A stretch of DNA of 64,000 nt from the NCBI RefSeq assembly GCF_004752005.1, contig NZ_CP038493.1:3868302-3932301 (forward strand), read 5' to 3'. Positions 44,317 to 52,586 of the stretch are shown in pieces (the stretch's first letter is position 1; each line of letters opens with the position of its first letter). The position numbers and the translations under genes are program-made. Below the pieces are notes generated by a model that was given only the letters and a program-made list of their open reading frames with translations, had not been told where the DNA came from and did not search any database. This DNA is from Thalassotalea sp. HSM 43 (lineage in GTDB: Bacteria > Pseudomonadota > Gammaproteobacteria > Enterobacterales > Alteromonadaceae).

Positions 44317-44961
44317 GTGAATCATTTACAAAAAATAGCGGGTGTCTCATCTCTTTTACAGGCCGTTATTTACATATCAGCTTTCGTGTTTTTTGGTGCG
44401 TTCTGGAATTACCCGGCAGATGCTGATTCTGTCGGACAATTTGCTTATTTAGCAGAGAATCAAGTTATCCTGTCCATCGTAAACCTTGTCATGTACGTAC
44501 TATTTGGCATTCTTTTGGCTGTATTGGTACTGGCACTGCATGAACGTTTAAAGGTGAATAGCCCGATCCTTTCTCAAATCGCAGCTATTTTTGGGGTTAT
44601 TTGGGTGGGTTTAGTTATTGCCAGTGGCATGATTGCAAATATTGGTTTAGCTGCAGCCCTGGAGTTATCGGTTAAAGATCCTGACCAAGCGATGACAGTC
44701 TGGCGCGCTATCTACTCTGTCGTTGAAGGGCTAGGAGGTGGCAACGAAGTTGTTGGTGGTCTCTGGGTTGCGTTGCTAAGTGTTGCTGCTTTAAAGGGGA
44801 AAGAGCTTCCTAAAATACTCAACGGCTTTGGCCTTTTCGTTGGTATGGTTGGTATTCTCACGATTTACCCAGCTGATGTTCTCACAGAGATTTTTGGGAT
44901 AAGCCAAATTGTATGGTTTTGTTGGTTGGGAACAGCCATGCTAAAAAGCCGTAAAAGCTAA
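44317..44961 (+). CDS. Hypothetical membrane protein (DUF4386-like)
   Basis: 214 residues from GTG at 44317, with about six membrane segments. The N-terminal QKIAGVSSLLQAVIYISAFVFF and the conserved-looking GGGNEVVGGLWVALLSVAAL recall uncharacterised DUF4386-type proteins; this match is tentative. No attC follows. Function unknown. Confidence 0.65.
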   Translation: MNHLQKIAGVSSLLQAVIYISAFVFFGAFWNYPADADSVGQFAYLAENQVILSIVNLVMYVLFGILLAVLVLALHERLKVNSPILSQIAAIFGVIWVGLVIASGMIANIGLAAALELSVKDPDQAMTVWRAIYSVVEGLGGGNEVVGGLWVALLSVAALKGKELPKILNGFGLFVGMVGILTIYPADVLTEIFGISQIVWFCWLGTAMLKSRKS

Positions 44962-44982
44962 CGTGTTAAGTGGTAAGTCGCT

Positions 44983-45342
44983 ATGGAAAGTACAGCAATA
45001 GAATTTCGATATTCATGTTTAGAAATCTTGAAATTTTTGTCATCTCCTATAGAGCAAGTACAGTTTGCGTCACACGTTGAGTACACAGACTATAAATGCG
45101 AATTTGTTAGTTGGTGGTTTGATGATTTAGCTATGGAATCATTACCGAAAGGAACAGACTTAATCAATCAGAGTTTTTCAAAATCTGAAAAGCTTACGCT
45201 GTGTGAGTTCACTAATATTTTTACTCAGAATATTTCAAGTGAAGTCCAAAGCATCAGTGAATTGTTAAAGACTTATCAATGGCAACACGTAATAGAGTCT
45301 GCAAAAGTAGCGCTCGATAAAATTAGTGTAAAACTTATATAG
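44983..45342 (+). CDS. Hypothetical protein, probable former cassette gene
   Basis: 119-residue soluble protein, not recognised. Its end (ATA-TAG followed by CAAGGCAATCA) is one base away from the attC R'' pattern in which ATATAAC supplies the stop, so the gene looks like a cassette whose attC has decayed. GTTAAGT (44965-44971), matching the R' consensus GTTRRRY, lies just upstream of the ATG. Confidence 0.6.
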   Translation: MESTAIEFRYSCLEILKFLSSPIEQVQFASHVEYTDYKCEFVSWWFDDLAMESLPKGTDLINQSFSKSEKLTLCEFTNIFTQNISSEVQSISELLKTYQWQHVIESAKVALDKISVKLI

Positions 45343-45410
45343 CAAGGCAATCACAAAATAAGTATGGCTAAAGTTAGCACTGATGTTTGTACTGTTGGGG
45401 CAAGTTATTC
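45337..45410 (+). repeat. Candidate decayed attC
   Basis: ATATAGCAAGGCAATCA resembles the left part of type I/II attC (ATATAACAAGGCAATTA). A right end GGGGCAAGTTAT resembles GGGGCGTTAT. The middle is not palindromic. The interval 45411-45548 holds nothing else recognisable. Confidence 0.35.
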
Positions 45411-45548
45411 GTATGTTTATCAACGAAACAATTGTAAAAGTAAAAACAAAAACAGTTACTCGAAGAATTACTCGAAAAGAACAACAAATTGTGAACAACT
45501 CTAACTAGCTTACCGATCAAGTAATGATAAAAAGGATATCACAGATAT

Positions 45549-45755
45549 ATGGATTTTAGTTTACTCACTGACGCCATCGTATTAATAGTATGTGGTGGTT
45601 TAATATGTTTTTTTGCTACAGGTAGATTTGCACCAAGTGCCTATGAACAACAATCTATTGAAAGCAACAAATCAATATTGATTATTGGTTCAATAATCGT
45701 TTTTGCAGGGATTGTTCAGTTGTTAAGGCATTTACTAGCAGATTACTTAACCTAA
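45549..45755 (+). CDS. Small hypothetical membrane protein
   Basis: 68 residues with two hydrophobic segments (about 5-24 and 43-62) joined by a polar loop. AAAAGGATATC upstream gives a distant ribosome site. Not recognised; it may be a real short gene of the accessory region. Confidence 0.5.
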   Translation: MDFSLLTDAIVLIVCGGLICFFATGRFAPSAYEQQSIESNKSILIIGSIIVFAGIVQLLRHLLADYLT

Positions 45756-45861
45756 CTAAGCCTAACTTAAGCATGACTCGTTCATCTAGGTTTAAGAGTG
45801 TTTTAATAAATTGTTTATAGCTGGATTTTGTTAATGACTATGTGCGCAGGCAGTGAATAAC

Positions 45862-46914
45862 ATGAAAACTACCACCAAAAAACGAATTCTACAATTTGTG
45901 TTGTTGGTTGGTACCGTTATTTCTTTATATTTTGTGCCATGGCGTTTAGTTAAAGCTTGGATTTTACCTTTACCACAGACCGTTCAACAGCAATTAAATG
46001 ATGCTGTAGAGCAGGGCTTTGATGGCGTTGTCGTCTATATTGACCAAGCAGGAATACCCCCTCAGTCGTTTGCATCAGGCTGGCACGATCGAGACAGTAA
46101 AACGCCTGCTAAAACAAACGCTCTGTTCAAAATCGCCAGTATAAATAAGCTCTACGATGCCGTCGCTATAACCAAATTGGTCAGTGATGGTCGACTATCT
46201 TTGGATAATACCCTTGCTGATTATTTTCCAGAGTTGGTTGGGAGGATAGAGCATGCTAAGCAAATTACGCTGCGCATGATGATTCAGCATCGCAGTGGTA
46301 TCCCAAATTTTACAGACACAGATAATTTTTGGGCAAAGCCTACAGACAGCTCTGCAGAAGACTATACAGACAATCTGTCATTGATCTTAGATAAACCTGC
46401 CAGCTTTGCCCCTGGTAAAGACTACGAATACAGTAATACCAATTACCTGCTGCTAAATCAGATCATGGATAAGGTATTGGGGTATCAAAATTTTCAATTT
46501 ATTCAGCAACGAATCTTAGCGCCTTTGGCCCTTAAGAATACCTTCAGCTCTATTAAAGACGTTGATTTAAACGATGTTATGAGTGGTTATCATGTAGGTC
46601 ATCCTTATGATTTAAAAACTGAAGACCGTGGTATGGTTGCTACAGCTGAAGATGTTGGTATTTTCATTCGGGCACTAAATGATGGCTCGGTGTTTGAAGG
46701 CAACGAACGAGAGATTTACTCGGGCTTGTATGAATACGAACATACGGGTTGGGTTCCTGGGTATCAAAGTTTTGCAACCTATCACCAAGAGCAAGATACC
46801 GTGGTTATTCAATTTTACAGTACGACCGATTCTGAGTTACTTAATTGGAACTTATCGCAAATCATAAATAGCCGTATTGTGAAAATATTTAATAAGCAAT
46901 ATGGTGCAAATTGA
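45862..46914 (+). CDS. Serine hydrolase, class C beta-lactamase/esterase fold (peptidase S12-like)
   Basis: 350 residues. One N-terminal membrane segment or signal (about residues 7-25). Catalytic motifs: SxxK as SINK (KIASINKLYD, about residue 93), YxN as YSN (DYEYSNTNYL), and HTG (EYEHTGWVPGY) in place of KTG. The family includes esterases, D-aminopeptidases and penicillin-binding proteins; an antibiotic role is not indicated. ATG at 45862 is preferred to the in-frame GTG nine bases earlier, which is too close to its purine tract. The MBL-fold gene follows 51 bp later. Confidence 0.83.
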   Translation: MKTTTKKRILQFVLLVGTVISLYFVPWRLVKAWILPLPQTVQQQLNDAVEQGFDGVVVYIDQAGIPPQSFASGWHDRDSKTPAKTNALFKIASINKLYDAVAITKLVSDGRLSLDNTLADYFPELVGRIEHAKQITLRMMIQHRSGIPNFTDTDNFWAKPTDSSAEDYTDNLSLILDKPASFAPGKDYEYSNTNYLLLNQIMDKVLGYQNFQFIQQRILAPLALKNTFSSIKDVDLNDVMSGYHVGHPYDLKTEDRGMVATAEDVGIFIRALNDGSVFEGNEREIYSGLYEYEHTGWVPGYQSFATYHQEQDTVVIQFYSTTDSELLNWNLSQIINSRIVKIFNKQYGAN

Positions 46915-46965
46915 GCGCATGATTGGTTGGAAAAACGAGATTCACTTAGATAAAAGGGAATACCA

Positions 46966-47946
46966 ATGACAATTGCAGTTGCAATGAAGTCTCATATAAC
47001 AATAGCGTTACTGTTTGTGGTATCCGCTTGTGCAAGCCAACCGGCCATTGATGTAAGCGAACAAACAGGAGCTATGCAGCTTGAATCAGTGCTCACGAAA
47101 CAAAACTGGATGCACGGTTCAGTTAATTGTGACGACAATACAGACCCATCCCAAGACGTATATAAGCATAACGCGACAACATTTATTGTTCGTCAAAATA
47201 AATGCCTGAATTTCGAAGCCCCGTTTATGTATATTCTGGTCGGGAAGGAAAAGATCTTACTGCTAGATACTGGCGCGTTAAGCGATAATTCCGAGTTTTC
47301 TTTTCAACAACAAATTACTGATATTGTTGGCAAAGATGTATTATCCGATAGAGAGTTGCTGGTTGTGCATAGCCACAGTCACAGCGATCATTACCAAGGT
47401 GATTCGTCATTAGCGACGCTATCAAACGTTCATATTGTCAAACCGTCAGCCTCTGATGTGCAACAAGCTTTTGAGTTCACCAATTGGCCCGATGGCGAGA
47501 AAACCATTGATTTGGGCGATCGAAAAATAACTGTACTGCCGACACCTGGTCATCAGGAAGAGGCTATCACGGTATATGATGAGCACACAAAATGGTTGCT
47601 TACCGGTGATACTTTATATCCCGGTTATATCTACGTAAAAAACTGGCAATCGTATCGTAACAGCATTGCCAAACTGGTGACCTTTGCAAATAATCATGCG
47701 GTGTCAGCAATTATGGGCGCTCACATAGAAATGAAACAATTGCCTGGTGAGTATTATCCGATTGGCGCAACGTATCAGCCAAATGAAACACAACTTGATT
47801 TAAGTGTGCAGAGCATGAATAACTTGAACCAGCAATTACAGATGTATAAAGAACCGACTAAGATCATATTCAACGACTTTATTGTTGAGCCTATGAGTGG
47901 TTTTCAAAAAACGATCAGTAATGCGGCGAGATGGATAACGCAATAG
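46966..47946 (+). CDS. MBL-fold metallo-hydrolase lipoprotein
   Basis: 326 residues. A lipobox, VVSACAS, near residue 21 predicts a lipoprotein. The zinc motif HSHSHSDH (HxHxDH), the downstream His in TPGHQEE, Asp in LTGDTLYPG and the last His in MGAHIE make a full metallo-beta-lactamase-fold site. Substrate unknown. GGGA lies 7 nt before the ATG. It probably forms a pair with the upstream serine hydrolase. Confidence 0.85.
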   Translation: MTIAVAMKSHITIALLFVVSACASQPAIDVSEQTGAMQLESVLTKQNWMHGSVNCDDNTDPSQDVYKHNATTFIVRQNKCLNFEAPFMYILVGKEKILLLDTGALSDNSEFSFQQQITDIVGKDVLSDRELLVVHSHSHSDHYQGDSSLATLSNVHIVKPSASDVQQAFEFTNWPDGEKTIDLGDRKITVLPTPGHQEEAITVYDEHTKWLLTGDTLYPGYIYVKNWQSYRNSIAKLVTFANNHAVSAIMGAHIEMKQLPGEYYPIGATYQPNETQLDLSVQSMNNLNQQLQMYKEPTKIIFNDFIVEPMSGFQKTISNAARWITQ

Positions 47947-48000
47947 TGGGTGGTTATTTAAGTTACTGTTTTATCCATAGAGGTGTGAGAGGTGTTAAAT

Positions 48001-48354
48001 ATGAAGTATGTAGACGGTTTTGTTTTAGCGGTGCCAAGTGATAAAAAGCAAGATTATATAAAACATGTCAGTGACGCAGCGGATGTGTTTATGGAGTACG
48101 GTGCGCTTTCACTTGTTGAATGTTGGGGTGATGACGTGCCAGAAGGTCAGTTAACCTCGTTCCCGATGGCGGTAAAATGCCAACCAAATGAAACGGTATG
48201 TTTTTCTTGGGTTACTTGGCCCTCTAAATCATTTAGAGATGAGGCAATGGAAAAACTGATGGCAGATCCTAGATTGCAGCCTGATGTAAATCCAATGCCG
48301 TTCGATGGTAATCGCATGATTTTTGGCAGTTTTAATGTCGTGGTTGAACGCTAG
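48001..48354 (+). CDS. DUF1428 (YbaA-like) family protein
   Basis: 117 residues. MKYVDGFVLAVPSDKKQDYIKHV at the start, ALSLVECWGDDVP and the PFDGNRMIFGSFNVVV end are the DUF1428 hallmarks (ferredoxin-like alpha/beta barrel dimer). ATG at 48001 has AGAGG about 8 nt upstream; a GTG nine bases earlier is in frame. Function unknown. Confidence 0.85.
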   Translation: MKYVDGFVLAVPSDKKQDYIKHVSDAADVFMEYGALSLVECWGDDVPEGQLTSFPMAVKCQPNETVCFSWVTWPSKSFRDEAMEKLMADPRLQPDVNPMPFDGNRMIFGSFNVVVER

Positions 48355-48453
48355 ACTCGCCGCTAGTATCAAAGCTATTGCGGACGTTTTATATTGGCGC
48401 CGCAATTGTTAATCTATAACAAAAATATCGCTTTTGTTTATTTTGTGATTTAT

Positions 48454-49002
48454 ATGACCTTGAATTCATACCCACCACACATTGATGTTCGTTTAGATGA
48501 TTTACGTTCACAGGCTATTGCTGACTTTTTACAACAACATCTCGATGACATGCGCTCAGTATCACCGCCTGAAAGTAAGCATGCGTTAGACCTTGATGGT
48601 TTACGTCAACAAGGAGTTTATTTTTATACTATGTGGACTGATAAACAGTGTTCTGCAAAGCGGGGGGCTGGCAAACAGAGCGAGCAAGGTGAAAAACATC
48701 AGAGCGAGAATCGCTTGATTGGCTGTGGTGCCTTTAAACTATTATCAGCGACCGATGCTGAGATAAAATCGATGCGTATTGACAACCTTTATCGGGGACA
48801 AGGTTTAGCGGCCTTGATGTTAGAGCACATAGAAGCACAAGCGATGCAAAAGGGTATTAAACAGTTATGGCTTGAAACCGGTTCCATGGCGTTTTTTGCG
48901 CCTGCTAGACGCTTGTATTTAAACAAGGGCTTTAAAGAGTGTGATCCGTTTGCTGATTACACACTAGATGACAACAGCATCTTTATGACAAAGTCGCTAT
49001 GA
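48454..49002 (+). CDS. GNAT family N-acetyltransferase (YsnE-like)
   Basis: 182 residues. The opening IDVRLDDLRSQAIADFLQQHLDDM and SPPESKHALDLDGLR are typical of the PA4026/YsnE group; YRGQGLAALMLEHIE is the acetyl-CoA loop, and FAPARRLYLNKGF the C-terminal unit. A hydrophilic insertion (about residues 62-85, CSAKRGAGKQSEQGEKH) sits in the middle. ATG at 48454 is preferred; the frame is open further upstream, but that part is not family-like. It is the last gene before the second tRNA-Ser. Confidence 0.8.
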   Translation: MTLNSYPPHIDVRLDDLRSQAIADFLQQHLDDMRSVSPPESKHALDLDGLRQQGVYFYTMWTDKQCSAKRGAGKQSEQGEKHQSENRLIGCGAFKLLSATDAEIKSMRIDNLYRGQGLAALMLEHIEAQAMQKGIKQLWLETGSMAFFAPARRLYLNKGFKECDPFADYTLDDNSIFMTKSL

Positions 49003-49140
49003 CAAAGATTATTTGCCTTATCATGGTGGTAAGAAAATGTTTTGCCATCAAGTTAACGACGTTTGTTTAAACAAATTGAATAAAAAACATTCGAACAGTG
49101 CAATTAATTGTAAAAAATTCCATTTTTTTTCATTTAGCCC

Positions 49141-49169
49141 TTTACAACAAGGGCATCTGTATTTAATAT
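49141..49169 (+). promoter_or_regulatory. Promoter of the second tRNA-Ser
   Basis: TTTACA (49141-49146), a 17-bp spacer, TAATAT (49164-49169). The boxes are the same as for copy 1 but the spacer sequence differs, so the promoter lies outside the 137-bp repeat. Confidence 0.8.
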
Positions 49170-49182
49170 TCGCACCACTTCA

Positions 49183-49273
49183 GGTGAGATGGCTGAGTGG
49201 TCGAAAGCACCGGTCTTGAAAACCGGCATGGGTTTGTAGCCCATCTAGGGTTCAAATCCCTATCTCACCGCCA
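49183..49273 (+). tRNA. tRNA-Ser(TGA), copy 2
   Basis: Identical over 91 nt to 37469-37559: class II fold, anticodon TGA, encoded CCA. Same orientation, 11,714 bp downstream of copy 1. Confidence 0.97.
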
Positions 49274-49608
49274 TATAAGATAAGCCCAGCATTATGCTGG
49301 GCTTTTTCTTTTTTGGGATTTGGTACACAAATTATTTGGAAGAATTTGAATCGCCTAGCGCCTGACATTAGGTGTCAGGTCGTTTACACGGACGTAAGCG
49401 AATTAAATCCTTAAAAAAGACATATAAGATAAGCCCAGCATTATGCTGGGCTTTTTCTTTTTTGGGATTTGGTACACAAATTGTTTGGAACAATTTGAAT
49501 CGCCTAGCGCCTGACATTAAGTGTCAGGTCGTTTACACGGACGTAAGCGAATTAAATCCTTAAAAAAGACATATAAGATAAGCCCAGCATTACGCTGGGC
49601 TTTTTCTT
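49273..49608 (+). repeat. 149-bp tandem repeat behind tRNA-Ser, 2.25 copies, each with a terminator
   Basis: Copies at 49273-49421 and 49422-49570 (three differences seen) and a 38-bp partial third at 49571-49608. Each begins ATATAAGATAAGCCCAGC and carries the tRNA terminator hairpin. Inside each unit are a second hairpin, CCTGACA/TGTCAGG, and a palindrome AAATTGTT/AACAATTT that is perfect in copy 2 and broken in copy 1. Frames crossing the units can encode a basic peptide starting MSGRLHGRKRIKSLKK, not called as a gene. The following 49609-49854 shows no gene. Confidence 0.9.
49282..49313 (+). terminator. Terminator of tRNA-Ser copy 2
   Basis: Perfect stem AAGCCCAGC/GCTGGGCTT with loop ATTAT and T tract. 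Repeated at 49431-49462 and 49580-49608 (third with loop ATTAC, as behind copy 1). Confidence 0.9.
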
Positions 49609-49854
49609 GTCTGGAATTTGCTGCTTTGGCTCGCAAGCTTAAGCATGCCATTGGCTTACTTTACACTGAAGAGTTTAACGCCTTAAATCGCAGTAATTCT
49701 CAGTATCTTCTACCTATCGACGTAATGCACTTTTGTTAAACAAGCGAATACATCAGTAATTTGTAAAATTCTATGTCTATCAGACCGATATATGTGAAAT
49801 ATACGTGAATTCAGATTATGCTTAAATGAGGGAGCGTTTAAATATGGGGAAGCT

Positions 49855-51015
49855 ATGTATACGAAAGTTATTATTGTTCTATCCACGATTTTATTAACGG
49901 CCTGTGCCTTTAACGATGACAAAGTTAACGACATCGAGGTAGCAAAGCTACTGAATGACCAACCCTTTGCGAATTACCAGACTTATCAAATTGAGTCAGA
50001 AAAAGATATCTATGCCTTAGATCAAGACATGATCAATTTTGTTCACGGCAGTTTAATGGCTGAACAAGATCCGTTTGCTCGTTCTAGAAAACTATTAAAA
50101 AAACTGTTTCACAGCTCTCCAACAGATTTACGCTACATGAATGGCGCCAATTTAACTGCCAGAGAAGCGTTTCATCAAAACACCGCTAATTGCTTATCAT
50201 TAACTATTTTGGCCTATGCCTTGGCCAGAGAAGCGCATTTACAGATACAATTTCAAGAGATAGAGATACCCGAGTATTGGATCCGAGAAGGCGATTTCAA
50301 CTTACTGACTGGGCACGTCAACCTTAAGGTCGTAGGAGATAGCCATAATGGCTACCGTGTGGTGTGGGGCGGTAAAACCACCACCATAGATTTTGACCCG
50401 TACGTTGTTAAAAAACATTTCCCTAAAGATGTCATCGGTCGCAAAAGAGTGACATCAATGTTCTACAACAACAAAGGCGCGCAAGCACTGGTTAGCGGTG
50501 ACTATGACTTGTCTTATGCCTATTTTAAAAAATCCATTGAAGCAGATAAATCATTCGCGCCAGTGTGGGGCAACTTAGGCTTGTTATATAAGAAGGTTGG
50601 CTATGAGAGTCATGCAGAGCAAGCGTACTTGGCGTCCGTAACCTTAGATGGTAAAAATTACAATGCATGGAATAACCTAGCTATTTTGGTCGGTGAGCAA
50701 GGGCGTAGCGTTGAAGCCGCGAAAATTTATCGCTTTATTGAAAAGGAACGTCGCCAAAACCCATATTACTATGCACTGTTAGGTGATGAAGCCTATCATA
50801 ATGGCAATTACGAAGAGTCTATTCGTTACTATAAACGCGCTAAATCGATGTTAGATGATCAGCATGAGTTTTATTTTGGCTTGTCTCGTTCGTTTTACAT
50901 GATGGGTGATTATGAACTGGCTGAGTTTTATCTTTCAAAAGCTAAAAAACATGCGGCTTATAAAGACATCAAAGAGCAATATCAGAGCAAGTTAAAATTA
51001 CTGAGTAAATTATAA
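49855..51015 (+). CDS. Lipoprotein with transglutaminase-like region and TPR repeats
   Basis: 386 residues. Signal with lipobox LLTAC (Cys near residue 17). Residues about 90-180 contain TANCLSLTILAYALAREAHL and TGHVNLKV, with the Cys and His expected of a transglutaminase-like fold. Residues about 205-375 hold four or more TPR units (NKGAQALVSGDYDLSYAYFKKSIEAD and WGNLGLLYKKVG, for example). GGGGAAG before the ATG is a good ribosome site. The peptidase gene starts 2 nt after its stop, so the two form an operon; the function is not known. Confidence 0.82.
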   Translation: MYTKVIIVLSTILLTACAFNDDKVNDIEVAKLLNDQPFANYQTYQIESEKDIYALDQDMINFVHGSLMAEQDPFARSRKLLKKLFHSSPTDLRYMNGANLTAREAFHQNTANCLSLTILAYALAREAHLQIQFQEIEIPEYWIREGDFNLLTGHVNLKVVGDSHNGYRVVWGGKTTTIDFDPYVVKKHFPKDVIGRKRVTSMFYNNKGAQALVSGDYDLSYAYFKKSIEADKSFAPVWGNLGLLYKKVGYESHAEQAYLASVTLDGKNYNAWNNLAILVGEQGRSVEAAKIYRFIEKERRQNPYYYALLGDEAYHNGNYEESIRYYKRAKSMLDDQHEFYFGLSRSFYMMGDYELAEFYLSKAKKHAAYKDIKEQYQSKLKLLSKL

Positions 51016-51017
51016 AC

Positions 51018-51938
51018 GTGACAATAACGCGTCTTATTTTATGGATAGTGGTCGCTTTATGGGTGGTGCTCGCATCATTCACAGTGGCTGAAGCCAAACA
51101 AGTCTCGAGTGTCGTTCAGCATTTAAATATTTTAGCCTCAAAAGAATTTGCAGGACGAAAAGCCGATAGTGACGGCTATCGTAAGGCGCAACAGTATATA
51201 TTTGCCGCTTTGGAAAACGACCTACCGACATTTAACCACCACTTCAGCTTTGATTATGGCTTTTCAGAACATGTTGGCCAAAACATCTATGCCGTTAAAA
51301 AAGGCAATGTGTTTGCCGATAAATTTATTGTTATCACTGCCCATTATGATCATTTAGGCACTAAAGGTGGCAAAGTATATTATGGCGCTGATGATAACGC
51401 CTCCGGCGTATCGGTACTGTTAGAGTTAGCACATTACTTTGCGCATCAATACACACGTTACTCCATGGTGTTTTTGGCTACAGACGCTGAAGAAAAGGGC
51501 ATGCATGGCGCTAAGGCATTTTTAAATGATGCGGTAATAGATCCTAATCAAATCGTATTAAACGTTAATTTAGATATGCTTGGTTATGGTAAGAAGCAAC
51601 GTGAATTAATTATTGCCGGTACAAAGCCTTTTCCGTTTTTAAAACCCATCGTCAATAGCGCCAATAAATCCGTGCCGGTGCCTTTTCGATTTCAAGAAAC
51701 CGTTCAAAGTAATGTGGTTTCTACCAAAAAACAGCGCATACAATTATTACGCTCGAGTGATCATTATCCATTCTATTTACAAGACATTCCTTTTTTAATG
51801 GTTACCGGTGAAAATCATCACCGTTATCATACTGACAAGGACAAAGCCGATAAAATTGACCCTATGTTTTTTGAGAAAGCAAACAATAGCGTAAACAGGC
51901 TTGTCGTTGCTCTGGATCAGTTTTTAATTACCATCTAG
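51018..51938 (+). CDS. M28 family zinc aminopeptidase, secreted
   Basis: 306 residues from GTG at 51018. Signal peptide about residues 1-26. The M28 metal ligands are all visible: His in TAHYDHLG, Asp in GADDNASG, Glu pair in ATDAEEKG, Asp in VNLDMLG and a late His in HHRYHTDKDKAD. A family member usually cleaves N-terminal residues of peptides in the periplasm or outside. It is translationally close to the TPR lipoprotein. Confidence 0.92.
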   Translation: MTITRLILWIVVALWVVLASFTVAEAKQVSSVVQHLNILASKEFAGRKADSDGYRKAQQYIFAALENDLPTFNHHFSFDYGFSEHVGQNIYAVKKGNVFADKFIVITAHYDHLGTKGGKVYYGADDNASGVSVLLELAHYFAHQYTRYSMVFLATDAEEKGMHGAKAFLNDAVIDPNQIVLNVNLDMLGYGKKQRELIIAGTKPFPFLKPIVNSANKSVPVPFRFQETVQSNVVSTKKQRIQLLRSSDHYPFYLQDIPFLMVTGENHHRYHTDKDKADKIDPMFFEKANNSVNRLVVALDQFLITI

Positions 51939-52009
51939 CGAGTAAAATTTAGTGGTAATGGGTTATAATCATCAAATTAACCGACTTTTTACTATTCAGG
52001 TCTGAAATA

Positions 52010-52576
52010 ATGGAAAAACGATTTATCACGGCTCAGGAATTACTAGAAGATTCCTTTCGCGTAGCACACCAAGTTTATAAAGACGGATTTCGTCCTAATT
52101 TTATCGTAGGTATTTGGCGCGGTGGTGCACCTATCGGTATTGCCGTGCAAGAGTATTTTGACTTTAGAAAAGTTGATACCGACCATATCGCCGTTCGCAC
52201 GTCGTCATATTACGGCATTAACCAACAAGCAAAAGAGATTCGCGTGCATGGTTTGCATTACTTGGTTGAAAACGCCAATGCTGACGATTCATTGTTGATT
52301 GTAGATGACGTTTTTGATTCTGGACGCAGCGTGGTTGCCTTGATTGAGCAAATTCAATCACTGATGCGACTTAATACGCCAACCGACATTCGCGTAGCGA
52401 CGCCTTGGTACAAGCCACAAAATAGCAAAGTAGATTTGGTACCAGATTATCATGTGCATACGTCTGACGAGTGGTTAGTGTTTCCGCATGAGTTGTCTGG
52501 ATTGACTCGTGAAGAAATTGAAGCGGGTAAGTCAGACGTGAGTAATATTCTCGATATTCTTTATGAAGATTGTTAA
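52010..52576 (+). CDS. Phosphoribosyltransferase (hypoxanthine/xanthine type)
   Basis: 188 residues. The PRPP-binding motif is LLIVDDVFDSGRSV (about residue 93), with IVGIWRGGAPIG as the N-terminal PPi loop and RTSSYYG as the flexible loop. The C-terminal DEWLVFPHELSG aligns with purine PRTases of the Gpt/Hpt type. The base specificity is not settled. It stands alone, with its own terminator. Confidence 0.88.
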   Translation: MEKRFITAQELLEDSFRVAHQVYKDGFRPNFIVGIWRGGAPIGIAVQEYFDFRKVDTDHIAVRTSSYYGINQQAKEIRVHGLHYLVENANADDSLLIVDDVFDSGRSVVALIEQIQSLMRLNTPTDIRVATPWYKPQNSKVDLVPDYHVHTSDEWLVFPHELSGLTREEIEAGKSDVSNILDILYEDC

Positions 52577-52586
52577 TGATTGATTG

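Larger units (their letters stand above)
37463..49313. mobile_element. Accessory island bounded by duplicated tRNA-Ser direct repeats
   Basis: Direct repeats 37463-37599 and 49177-49313 (137 bp, one C/T difference in the terminator loop) each contain a whole tRNA-Ser and its terminator. Everything between is accessory: a cassette array followed by orphan genes. No integrase, transposase or plasmid gene is seen inside. The repeat could have arisen by tandem duplication or as the footprint of site-specific integration at tRNA-Ser. Confidence 0.5.

Noticed and set aside
45265-45498. Minus-strand frame of 77 codons rich in Phe, Ile and Thr
   Set aside because: It overlaps the end of the gene at 44983 and the decayed attC; no ribosome site or domain is visible.
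49372-49739. Frames starting MSGRLHGRKRIKSLKK in the tandem repeat
   Set aside because: They repeat only because the DNA repeats, run through terminator hairpins and have no ribosome site. Kept as a remark in the tRNA-trailer finding, not as genes.
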